8,128 nucleotides of DNA from VRUE01 sp040904405 (GCA_040904405.1 JBBDTK010000057.1:1-8128), one strand, 5' to 3'; shown: positions 1-5,480, numbered from the stretch's first letter. Notes: a model not told the origin generated them from the sequence alone. A program made the numbers and translations.

Positions 1-85
1 TGGGTGCGTGCCGGGTGCCGCCAGGCGCGTCCGGACGCCGCCAAACGCGACGGTACTTGCGGCCGGGGGCACTAAGTTACAGTCC

Positions 86-844
86 TCAGGCCCGCGCCTC
101 CACGTAGAGCTCCTGCTCGACCACGCTCGGAGCGCAGGGGGCGCCGCTTTCGTCGTAGACGTCGGTGAGGCCGAGGCCGATGGCCTCGAAGATCTCCGCC
201 AGTTCCTCGATCGTGTAGAGGCGGCGCTGGAAGGACATTGTCTCGGCGTACTCGGCGGACTCGAACTCGATGATCGAGCGGCGGGCGCCGTCGAGGCGAT
301 GCGTCGCCGCGTTCCAGTGCTGCTCGATCAGGTCGATCGCCTGGCCGTGCGCGTACCAGGTGCGCTCCGGCAGCTCGGCTTCGGCGTGCAGGACATTCGG
401 CATCTGCATCAGCAGCCGCCCTCCCGGGCGCAGCGCGCGGGCGGCGGCCCCGAAGGCCCGCTCGTTCTCGGCGTCGTACTCGAAGTGCTCGAAGGCTCCG
501 CCGCCGAGGCTGAGGACGACGTCGAACTCCGCCTCGTAGTCGAGGTAGCGCGGATCCTCTTCGGCGAACCAGGGCGAGATGCAGTCCCGCTGGGCTTCGC
601 CGCTGGCCACCTCCAGCAGCTCGGCGCGGATGTCGACGCCGATCACGTCGAAGCCCCTGCGGGCCAGCTCGATGCTGCGCCCGCCGGTCGCGCAAGCGAG
701 GTCGAGGATGCGCTCGCGTCCCTCGAGCCCCAGCATCTCCACGGCGAGCCGCGCGCTCTCCGCTCCCCCCTCCTCGAAATACAGCGCGTTGAAGTCGGAG
801 GCGAAGCTGGTGCGATACCAGTTGGCTGGCGCTCCCGTAGCCAT
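86..844 (-). CDS. Class I SAM-dependent methyltransferase (paralogue 1)
   Basis: This 252-residue protein has a Rossmann-fold methyltransferase layout. Motif I is LDLACATGGRS (about residues 48-57), the acidic end of strand 2 is GVDI (D71), a motif IV-like FDVVLSLGG follows (about 108-116), then LRPGGRLLMQ (138-147) as the post-motif III strand. It should transfer a methyl group from S-adenosylmethionine to an unidentified, probably small, cytoplasmic substrate. The C-terminal RLYTIEELAEIF (208-219) is typical of Methyltransf_25/11-type enzymes. The second glycine of the usual CGTG loop is alanine here (CATG). The ATG at 844 gives the full N-terminus (NWYRTSF aligns with DWYRSGF of the paralogue at 2613-3380). 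No Shine-Dalgarno precedes it, but a promoter-like element lies 12 nt upstream. It is divergent from pilT. Substrate unknown; fold assignment is firm. Confidence 0.9.
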   Translation of the reverse strand: MATGAPANWYRTSFASDFNALYFEEGGAESARLAVEMLGLEGRERILDLACATGGRSIELARRGFDVIGVDIRAELLEVASGEAQRDCISPWFAEEDPRYLDYEAEFDVVLSLGGGAFEHFEYDAENERAFGAAARALRPGGRLLMQMPNVLHAEAELPERTWYAHGQAIDLIEQHWNAATHRLDGARRSIIEFESAEYAETMSFQRRLYTIEELAEIFEAIGLGLTDVYDESGAPCAPSVVEQELYVEARA

Positions 845-856
845 GTGAGCAATGCA

Positions 857-885
857 AGTCTAATACTTATGCATTTGTAATGCAA
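857..885 (-). promoter_or_regulatory. Putative promoter of methyltransferase 1
   Basis: On the minus strand TTGCAT (885-880) and TAGACT (862-857) are separated by exactly 17 bp. TAGACT fits the actinobacterial TANNNT -10 form. Only 12 nt lie between the -10 and the ATG at 844, so the transcript would have a leader of about five bases. The patch is AT-rich against a GC-rich background and holds three ATGCA cores (852-856, 869-873, 880-884), possibly an operator. Prediction from sequence only. Confidence 0.45.
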
Positions 886-920
886 TCCGATTACGTACCG
901 CAACTCAGGGAGCTCATTTC

Positions 921-938
921 GTGCCCGCTCTCGGGCGC
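921..938. other. Small inverted repeat in the methyltransferase 1-pilT spacer
   Basis: GTGCCCG, a CTCT loop, then CGGGCGC form a 7-bp stem with one G-T wobble. It lies in the 285-bp divergent spacer between the methyltransferase start (844) and the pilT start (1130). No T-tract follows on either side, so it is not a convincing terminator. It could be a protein-binding site or chance in GC-rich DNA. I see no small gene in the rest of this spacer. Confidence 0.25.
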
Positions 939-1116
939 ATCGCTCCGGCGGAACAAGCCGAGCGAACATCGAGCGCCTGATCCGTCCGGCGCCCGCCAGA
1001 AGGCCCGCAAGCCTTTGCTGGGAATGTCTGAACGATCGAGCCGCGTTCGCGTGCGTTTTCGGTACCGCAGAGGGCCTCCATCATACCCGTGGCTAAGGCA
1101 GGCGCGGGACACTGCC

Positions 1117-1122
1117 GATAGA
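1117..1122 (+). promoter_or_regulatory. Weak candidate -10 element before pilT
   Basis: GATAGA lies exactly 7 nt before the pilT ATG at 1130, which would place transcription start at or next to the A of the start codon. There is no recognisable -35 and no Shine-Dalgarno. It is listed because the same geometry recurs before vapB in this window; alone it is weak. Confidence 0.25.
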
Positions 1123-1129
1123 CACCCCG

Positions 1130-2242
1130 ATGTTCGAGATCGACTCAGCGCTGCGGACGCTCGTCGAGCGAGGTGGCTCCGACCTGCACGTCAAGGTCGG
1201 GGTGCCGCCGACGATCCGGCTGAATGGCGAGCTGACCCAGCTCGAGGGCTACGAGGAGCTCTCCGGCGAGGACACCGAGAAGGCCTTCCACGACATCGCC
1301 GAGGTGCGCTCGCTGACCGAGTTCGAGCAGGCCGGCGAGGCCGACTACTCCTACGCGATCCCCGGCCTCTCGCGCTTCCGCGTCAACACCTTCAGGCAGC
1401 GCGGCGCGATCTCGATCGTCTGCCGCGCGATCCCCTTCGAAATCAAGTCGGTCGAGCAGCTCGGCCTGCCCCCCGTCGTCACCGCCCTGGCCGAGGAGCA
1501 GCGCGGGATCATCCTCGTCACCGGCACCACCGGCTCGGGCAAGAGCACGACGCTGGCGGCGATGATCGACCACATCAACCGCACCCGGGCGCACCACATC
1601 GTCACGCTCGAGGACCCGATCGAGTACCTGCACGAAGACAAAGGCTCGATCGTCAACCAGCGCGAGGTCGGCGCCGACACCGAGAGCTTCGGCCGCGCCA
1701 TGCGCCGCGTCCTGCGCCAGGACCCCGACGTGATCCTGATCGGCGAGATGCGCGACGAGGAGACCGTGCGCACGGCGCTCTCGGCTGCCGAGACCGGCCA
1801 CCTCGTCCTCTCCACCGTCCACACCCTCGACGCGACCGAGACGATCAACCGGATCATCGACTTCTTCCCGCCGCACCTGCAGCACCAGGCGCGGGTGATG
1901 CTGGCCTCGACCCTGAAGGGGGCGATCGCCCAGCGCCTCGTCCCCGACATCAGCGGCGAGGGCCGCGTCCCCGCCTCCGAGGTGCTGGTGGTGACCGGCC
2001 GCGTCCAGGACCTGATCCTCAACCCCGAGGAGACCGGCAAGATCACCGAAGTGATCGGCGAGGGCGAGTACTACGGGATGCGCACCTTCGACCAGTCGCT
2101 GCTGGGCTACGTGATGGAGGGCAAGGTCGCCGAGCAGGTCGCGCTCGACTACGCCTCCAGCCCCCACGACTTCAAACTGATGCTGGCGGCGGGCGGGCAG
2201 CGGGCGAGCGGCATCGAGCAGCTGGCCCCCTCGGCCGACTGA
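1130..2242 (+). CDS. pilT: PilT, type IV pilus retraction ATPase
   Basis: This 370-residue protein is a full-length secretion ATPase of the PilT/GspE family; length and N-terminus (ALRTLVERGGSDLHVK) match PilT rather than the longer PilB. Visible motifs: N-terminal PAS-like domain (about 1-100), Walker A GTTGSGKST (132-140), Asp box VTLEDPIEY (158-166), Walker B VILIGEMRD (201-209), and His box TGHLVLSTVHT (222-232). The hexamer hydrolyses ATP at the inner-membrane base of the pilus to depolymerise pilin, driving retraction and twitching. The C-terminal region where proteobacterial PilT has AIRNLIRE reads RVQDLILN (291-298), a divergent version. No other pilus gene is in the window. The ATG at 1130 is chosen because it gives the standard N-terminus. 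It is convergent with the XRE gene, 24 nt away, with no terminator between. Identification is firm; retraction specificity is inferred from family. Confidence 0.95.
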   Translation: MFEIDSALRTLVERGGSDLHVKVGVPPTIRLNGELTQLEGYEELSGEDTEKAFHDIAEVRSLTEFEQAGEADYSYAIPGLSRFRVNTFRQRGAISIVCRAIPFEIKSVEQLGLPPVVTALAEEQRGIILVTGTTGSGKSTTLAAMIDHINRTRAHHIVTLEDPIEYLHEDKGSIVNQREVGADTESFGRAMRRVLRQDPDVILIGEMRDEETVRTALSAAETGHLVLSTVHTLDATETINRIIDFFPPHLQHQARVMLASTLKGAIAQRLVPDISGEGRVPASEVLVVTGRVQDLILNPEETGKITEVIGEGEYYGMRTFDQSLLGYVMEGKVAEQVALDYASSPHDFKLMLAAGGQRASGIEQLAPSAD

Positions 2243-2266
2243 AGACCGCCGACAATCTCGATCTCG

Positions 2267-2518
2267 CTACGGCAGGCGCTGTTTGGCCAGGAAGCGCTGG
2301 CGGTCGACGTCCCAGGACAGTCCGGTGCAGAGGCTCGCCGGCGGGACGCCGAGGGCGTTGGCCAGCTTGATCAGGGTGCCGAGGCGCGGTTCGCGGCCCG
2401 CCCGCTCCAGTAAAGAGACCTCGGTGCGGTGCAGATGGCAGCGTTCCGCCAGTTCCTCCTGGGTCAGGCCAGCCTTCTTCCTCGCGGCAACGAGGTTGTC
2501 GGAAAAACGGCCGCGCAC
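2267..2518 (-). CDS. Small XRE-family helix-turn-helix regulator
   Basis: This 83-residue protein is essentially one Cro/C1-type HTH domain: ARKKAGLTQEELAERCHLHR (11-30), then TEVSLLERAGREPRLGTLIKL and NALGVPP, the usual five-helix order. The C-terminal tail (about 62-83) is short and basic and has no effector domain, so it probably acts as a simple DNA-binding repressor or modulator. The start is GTG at 2518; no in-frame ATG, GTG or TTG lies between it and the upstream stop at 2549-2551. It is convergent with pilT and divergent from methyltransferase 2 with a 94-bp spacer, so autoregulation and control of the methyltransferase are the likely roles (inference). It could also be an antitoxin-like orphan, but no toxin partner is adjacent. 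Confidence 0.85.
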   Translation of the reverse strand: MRGRFSDNLVAARKKAGLTQEELAERCHLHRTEVSLLERAGREPRLGTLIKLANALGVPPASLCTGLSWDVDRQRFLAKQRLP

Positions 2519-2545
2519 TATGGAGACCGAGCTGGCGATACGGGC

Positions 2546-2574
2546 ACTTTATGGTACGCAAGCAATTGAATCAA
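2546..2574 (-). promoter_or_regulatory. Putative promoter of the XRE gene with TTGAATCAA palindrome
   Basis: On the minus strand TTGATT (2574-2569) and TAAAGT (2551-2546) are exactly 17 bp apart. Transcription start would be near 2539, leaving a leader of about 21 nt before the GTG at 2518. The -35 is embedded in TTGAATCAA (2566-2574), a perfect 4+1+4 palindrome that could be the operator bound by the XRE protein. Prediction only. Confidence 0.45.
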
Positions 2575-2592
2575 CCCCCTGGGCCCGAAATT

Positions 2593-2601
2593 TGCTATAG
2601 A
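2593..2601 (+). promoter_or_regulatory. Extended -10 promoter of methyltransferase 2
   Basis: TGCTATAGA is an extended -10 (TGN plus TATAGA) 11 nt before the ATG at 2613. No good -35 is present at 16-18 bp, which extended -10 promoters tolerate. Transcription would start about 5 nt before the ATG, giving a nearly leaderless mRNA. Confidence 0.45.
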
Positions 2602-2612
2602 CTTCCAGAGCG

Positions 2613-3380
2613 ATGGGGAGCGCGCTCGAAGTCCCAGCCGACTGGTATCGCTCGGGATTCCCGCCCGAGACCGCCCGGATGCCCTGGGCGGACCGCACCG
2701 AGATGGAAGTCGAGCGGGCGCTGGCGATGCTGCGCCCGCTGGGCGGCGAGCGGGTGCTCGACCTCGCCTGCGGCACCGGCCGCCACTCGCGCGAGCTGCA
2801 GAGGCGCGGCTTCGAGGTCGTCGGCGTCGACATCTCCCCCGAGCTGCTCGAGATGGCCGAGCGCGAGGCGGCCGAGGAGTCGCTGCAGATCGAGTTCGTC
2901 GAGGCCGACCTGCGCCAGCTCGACCGCGAGGACGAGTTCGACCTGGTGCTCAGCCTCAACGACGGCGCGGTCGGCTACTTCGAGACCGACGAGGAGAACC
3001 TCCGCACCTTCGAGGTGGTGGGGCGGGCGCTGCGCGGCGGCGGCGGCCACCTGATGCAGCTGCCCAACGTGCTGCACGCGGAGCGCAACCTGCCGCAGAA
3101 ATCGTGGATCGTCGGCGAGTCGACGCTGGAACTCAGCGATCACCACTGGAACGCCGAGGACCGCTACATCGAAGGCTCGACCGTGCCGATCCGCTTCGGC
3201 GAGGTCTTCGAGCGCTACGAGGAGATCCCCTTCCGCCAGCGCCTCTACACGGTCGAGGAGCTGGCCGAGATCTACGACTCGGTCGGGATGCGCCTCGCCA
3301 ACAGCTTCGCCGGCAGCGGCAAGGCGCGCAGGCCGAAGCCCAGCCAGTTCGAGATCTTCGTCGAGGGCCGCAAGCAGTAG
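2613..3380 (+). CDS. Class I SAM-dependent methyltransferase (paralogue 2)
   Basis: This 255-residue protein is a Rossmann-fold methyltransferase with a canonical motif I VLDLACGTGRHS (48-59), acidic GVDIS (71-75, D73 expected to contact the SAM ribose), DEFDLVLSLNDG (107-118) as the motif IV region and a C-terminal RLYTVEELAEIY (210-221). It is clearly paralogous to the protein encoded at 86-844: shared runs include LMQLPNVLHAE (LMQMPNVLHAE in the other), HHWNAE/QHWNAA and the RLYT-EELAEI block. The glycine loop is intact, so it should bind SAM; substrate unknown. The ATG at 2613 is preceded by an extended -10 but no Shine-Dalgarno. Divergent from the XRE gene, which may regulate it. The TAG stop is followed in frame by 31 more sense codons before TGA (3474-3476). 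Confidence 0.92.
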   Translation: MGSALEVPADWYRSGFPPETARMPWADRTEMEVERALAMLRPLGGERVLDLACGTGRHSRELQRRGFEVVGVDISPELLEMAEREAAEESLQIEFVEADLRQLDREDEFDLVLSLNDGAVGYFETDEENLRTFEVVGRALRGGGGHLMQLPNVLHAERNLPQKSWIVGESTLELSDHHWNAEDRYIEGSTVPIRFGEVFERYEEIPFRQRLYTVEELAEIYDSVGMRLANSFAGSGKARRPKPSQFEIFVEGRKQ

Positions 3381-3476
3381 GTGGGCGTCGGCGCGCTCCG
3401 CGCAGGGTTCGACCCTGACGTCGAGCTCGACGTGCGGCTCTCGCCAGCGGACCTGATCGACGCTTGGCGAGGCTGA
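3381..3476 (+). other. In-frame open extension after the methyltransferase 2 stop
   Basis: Directly after the TAG at 3378-3380 the same frame stays open for 31 codons, ending at TGA. The translated end, FDPDVELDVRLSPADLIDAW, looks protein-like in composition but I cannot place it in a family. It may be debris of a lost gene, chance in GC-rich DNA, or a readthrough extension. There is no convincing own start or ribosome binding site. Confidence 0.2.
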
Positions 3477-3488
3477 GGTTGCCGGGGT

Positions 3489-3605
3489 CGACGTCGCGCT
3501 GTAGAGCAGCTCGAGCTCGACGATGCCGCAGGTGGCGACCTCGCCGGCGAGCAGAAGCGGCTCCAACGCCTCGCGCACCTCGGGCCGCGTCTCGCGCCTG
3601 GTCAG
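3489..3605 (-). pseudogene. Truncated VapC-type PIN toxin remnant
   Basis: The minus-strand frame 3605 to 3489 translates to a 39-residue stretch resembling the region just after the first acidic residue of VapC PIN toxins: LTRRETRPEVREALEPLLLA, then GEVATCGIVELELLYSATS. The ATCGIVELELLYSA block is the typical second PIN strand/helix with its catalytic Glu. The preceding DTS motif with the first catalytic Asp is absent, and after SATS the frame no longer resembles PIN; the usual C-terminal D...D residues are not visible down to the methyltransferase stop. No start codon fits. I read it as a fragment left by deletion of a vapBC module. Similarity judged by eye; it is not a copy of the VapC at 5937-6344. 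Confidence 0.6.
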
Positions 3606-3656
3606 CCGAAGCGGTCGGCGTTCCGCAGCGCTCGCGCCTGCCGCGCGCTCCACCTC

Positions 3657-3855
3657 GGGCCGCAGACGATCGCGGAGCTCTGCGGCGGAGCTCTGCGACT
3701 CGGTGCCGGGCGTCGAGGAGGCCTTGCTCGAGGGCCGGGCCGCCGCCATGCACGCGACCGGCCTGGCCGAAGCCTGGGTCGAGGAGGACGGCGAGAGGTG
3801 TTACGAGCTGACCGAGTGGGGGCGGGAAGCGATCGTCCATCGCTTAAACATCTGA
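3657..3855 (+). pseudogene. Frameshifted winged-helix protein remnant
   Basis: The 3' part (frame ending at TGA 3853-3855) encodes VEEALLEGRAAAMHATGLAE followed by AWVEEDGERCYELTEWGREA, which looks like a recognition helix and wing of a winged-helix DNA-binding domain. The preceding part lies in another frame (GPQTIAELC from 3657). A perfect 13-bp tandem repeat (3672-3684 and 3685-3697) separates them. Removing one copy joins the frames as PQTIAELCDSVPGVEEALLE, restoring a continuous domain of about 60 residues. No ATG, GTG or TTG start is found upstream in that frame before the TGA at 3474-3476, so the N-terminus also seems lost. It abuts the PIN remnant, so this is probably a decayed accessory region. 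Family not identified beyond winged-helix-like. Confidence 0.5.
3672..3697. repeat. Perfect 13-bp tandem duplication
   Basis: GCGGAGCTCTGCG occurs twice head to tail with no spacer. Because 13 is not a multiple of three, it shifts the frame of the winged-helix remnant by one; removal of one copy restores it. Typical of replication slippage. Confidence 0.9.
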
Positions 3856-3947
3856 CACTCAGCGCGGCCAGATCAACTCGGCGGGGGCACGGGTCGGTGA
3901 TCGCGGAGCGACAGTCTTGCCTGATCACGGACAGGACGGCGAGAAGG

Positions 3948-3983
3948 CATATTCGCGCCTTAGAAAGCGTGAATATGTATTCT
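3948..3983 (+). promoter_or_regulatory. Inverted-repeat operator and -10 before the AbiE-like operon
   Basis: CATATTCGCG (3948-3957) and CGTGAATATG (3968-3977) are inverted repeats matching at 9 of 10 positions with a 10-bp spacer, so half-site centres are 20 bp apart (about two helical turns). A TATTCT -10-like hexamer (3978-3983) adjoins the right arm, 10 nt before the ATG at 3994. AbiEi antitoxins are known to bind inverted repeats in their own promoter and repress it; this element is well placed for that. The rest of 3856-3947 shows nothing recognisable. Confidence 0.5.
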
Positions 3984-3993
3984 AGATCACACA

Positions 3994-4746
3994 ATGGAGC
4001 GTCACCACGCCCAGACCGTCGAGCTCTTCCACGTCGCCTTCCTCGACGTGCTGTCGAGACGCCTCGACCCGGCTCGCTACGTGCTGAAGGGGGGCGCCAA
4101 CCTGCGCTACTTCTTCGACAGCCTGCGCTACTCCGAGGACATCGACCTCGATGTGAGCGGGGTCCCCCCTTGGCGCCTCGAGGAGAAGGTCGACGGGGTT
4201 CTCGCCTCTCCCCCGCTGCGAGCCATCCTCCGCGCCGGCGATCTCGCGATCGCGGCGCTCAGCAAGCCCAAGCAGACCGAGACGACGCAGCGCTGGAAGA
4301 TCGCGCTCGAGGTCTCGGGCCGCGCGGAGGCCGTGCGGACCAAGATCGAGCTCAGCAACCGCAACGGCGAGCGCCGGTACAGGCTGGAGCCGGTGCCGGC
4401 GCGGATCGTCGCCCCCTACGCCCTGCGCGCGCCGAGTGTCCAGCACTACACGGCCGATGCCGCCGCCGAGCAGAAGATCGCGGCTCTCGCGGCGCGCTCG
4501 GAGACCCAGGCGCGCGACGTCTTCGATCTCGACCTGCTGCTGCGCCGCCGGCCGCTGTCGCCGGGCTCTCTCGACCCCGAGACCGCGGAGGGGGCGGCCG
4601 GCCGCGCCCTGGAGCTGCCCTTCGCCGCCTTTCGCGACCAGGTGCTCCCCTTTCTCGAGCCGGAGGCGGTCGAGCTCTACGGCGACGAGGCGGCTTGGGA
4701 GCAGATGCAGTCCTTCGTCGCCGAGGAGCTGGAGGGGCTCCGATGA
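3994..4746 (+). CDS. abiEii: AbiEii-like nucleotidyltransferase toxin
   Basis: This 250-residue protein belongs to the AbiEii/MenT nucleotidyltransferase family (COG2253-type). The first motif LKGGANLRYFFDSLRYSEDI then DLD (31-53) has the nucleotide-binding glycines and metal-binding D49 and D51. A second conserved strand KIELSNR follows (117-123), and the third motif EQKIAALAARSETQARDVFD (159-178) has the expected K, R and D positions. Family members transfer nucleotides to target RNA (tRNA for MenT, GTP-linked for AbiEii), arresting growth, and act in phage abortive infection and plasmid or island maintenance. All key residues are present, so activity is expected. It overlaps the antitoxin gene by 4 nt (ATGA). 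Toxin-first order is the reverse of classical abiE. No Shine-Dalgarno precedes the ATG at 3994. Substrate here is unknown. Confidence 0.88.
   Translation: MERHHAQTVELFHVAFLDVLSRRLDPARYVLKGGANLRYFFDSLRYSEDIDLDVSGVPPWRLEEKVDGVLASPPLRAILRAGDLAIAALSKPKQTETTQRWKIALEVSGRAEAVRTKIELSNRNGERRYRLEPVPARIVAPYALRAPSVQHYTADAAAEQKIAALAARSETQARDVFDLDLLLRRRPLSPGSLDPETAEGAAGRALELPFAAFRDQVLPFLEPEAVELYGDEAAWEQMQSFVAEELEGLR
4731..4737 (+). promoter_or_regulatory. Shine-Dalgarno of the AbiEi-like antitoxin
   Basis: GGAGGGG lies 5 nt before the ATG at 4743, inside the 3' end of the toxin gene. It decides the antitoxin start: the frame is open far upstream, but only this ATG has a strong ribosome binding site and yields the family N-terminus. 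It is the clearest Shine-Dalgarno in the window. Confidence 0.7.
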
Positions 4747-5351
4747 GGACGACGGACGCTTACGGCGAGCTGCTGCGCATGGACCGGCCGATCGTCGCCA
4801 CCCGCGAGGCGGCGGCTCGCTGGCAGACGGAGCGGCGCGCGGCATCGAAGCGGCTCCGCGCCATGGCCGACGCCGGCCTGGTGCGCCACCTGCGGCAGGG
4901 CCTCTGGGCGCTGGACCCCGATGTCGATCCGCTCGTCGTGCCCCCGTTCCTGACGGCGCCCTACCCGGCCTACGTCTCGTTCTGGTCGGCGCTCTCCCGC
5001 CATGGCATGATCGAGCAGATCCCACGCCGGATCTGGGTCGCCTCGCTCGACCGGACGAAGCGGGTCGCGACGGCCGCCGGCGCCTTCGAGATCCACCACC
5101 TCGCTCCCGGGGTCTTCGGCGGCTTCGACGGCACCGAGGAGACGGGCTACCTGGCCACACCGGAGAAGTGCCTCTTCGACACCGTCTACGTCCGCGCGGC
5201 CGCCGGCAGCCGGGCCTACTTCCCCGAGCTCTCACTCGGCCGGGACTTCGATCAGGCGCGGATGCGGACCTGGACCGATCGGATCGGCGGGCGCCGCCTG
5301 CACACGCTCGTCTCGCGACGGATCGAGGAGGTGCTGCGCGAAGCCAGCTGA
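4743..5351 (+). CDS. abiEi: AbiEi-like antitoxin / transcriptional regulator
   Basis: This 202-residue protein matches the AbiEi antitoxin layout: an N-terminal winged-helix domain (about 1-57; PIVATREAAARWQTERRAAS, then LRAMADAGLVRHLRQGLWAL) and a C-terminal domain with YVSFWSALSRHGMIEQIP (77-94), TKRVATAAGAFEIHHLAPGV (105-124), FGGF and YLATPEKCLFD (136-146). The last blocks are hallmark AbiEi/type IV antitoxin segments. It should repress its operon through the winged helix and neutralise the toxin; type IV systems are described as acting without direct toxin binding, though MenA/MenT pairs vary. The ATG at 4743 overlaps the toxin stop, giving translational coupling, and has a good ribosome binding site. 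The frame extends upstream to 3798, but that stretch overlaps the toxin gene and is not coding. Confidence 0.88.
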   Translation: MRTTDAYGELLRMDRPIVATREAAARWQTERRAASKRLRAMADAGLVRHLRQGLWALDPDVDPLVVPPFLTAPYPAYVSFWSALSRHGMIEQIPRRIWVASLDRTKRVATAAGAFEIHHLAPGVFGGFDGTEETGYLATPEKCLFDTVYVRAAAGSRAYFPELSLGRDFDQARMRTWTDRIGGRRLHTLVSRRIEEVLREAS

Positions 5352-5453
5352 GGGTGGGAGCGCGAGCCCCGGCTCAGCCCCGGTTGGACGGCACCCCGAA
5401 GGTCGAGGCTATGGGCGCCAGCCCTCGAGCATGAGTGCGTGAATTATGGGATC

Positions 5454-5480
5454 GTACCGAATCCAATGTAGGGATTGTAC
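5454..5480 (+). terminator. Bulged hairpin downstream of the AbiE-like operon
   Basis: GTAC-CG-AATCC (5454-5464), a 7-nt loop, and GGATTGTAC (5472-5480) form a 9-bp stem with a CG bulge in the left arm. TGAGTTTT follows immediately, giving a short T-rich tail on the plus strand. It lies 103 bp after the antitoxin stop. It may be a weak intrinsic terminator or an operator; the stem is only moderately stable. Confidence 0.3.

Noticed and set aside
27..38. GCGTCCGGACGC 12-bp perfect palindrome downstream of methyltransferase 1
   Set aside because: No loop and no T-tract for a terminator; such palindromes occur by chance in GC-rich DNA.
1..75. Plus-strand frame ending at TAA 73-75 as the end of an upstream gene
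   Set aside because: Only 24 codons visible, composition unremarkable, no family resemblance; cannot be distinguished from noncoding.
8..880. Long plus-strand open frame opposite methyltransferase 1
   Set aside because: It is antisense to a clear methyltransferase and its translation has no recognisable domain; long antisense frames are expected in GC-rich DNA.
880..2370. Plus-strand frame of 496 codons overlapping pilT
   Set aside because: Out of frame with pilT, Arg/Pro/Asp-rich low-complexity translation, no ribosome binding site; a frame shadow.
2595..3749. Minus-strand frame of 384 codons over methyltransferase 2
   Set aside because: Mostly antisense to the methyltransferase. Only a short part (3489-3605) resembles a protein family (PIN) and it is listed separately as a remnant.
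3982..5235. Minus-strand frame of 417 codons opposite the AbiE-like pair
   Set aside because: Antisense to two well-supported genes, Arg/Gly-rich composition and no domain.
5356..5385. GAGCCCCGGCTC as a terminator hairpin after the AbiEi-like gene
   Set aside because: The stem leaves a loop of only about two bases and no T-tract follows.
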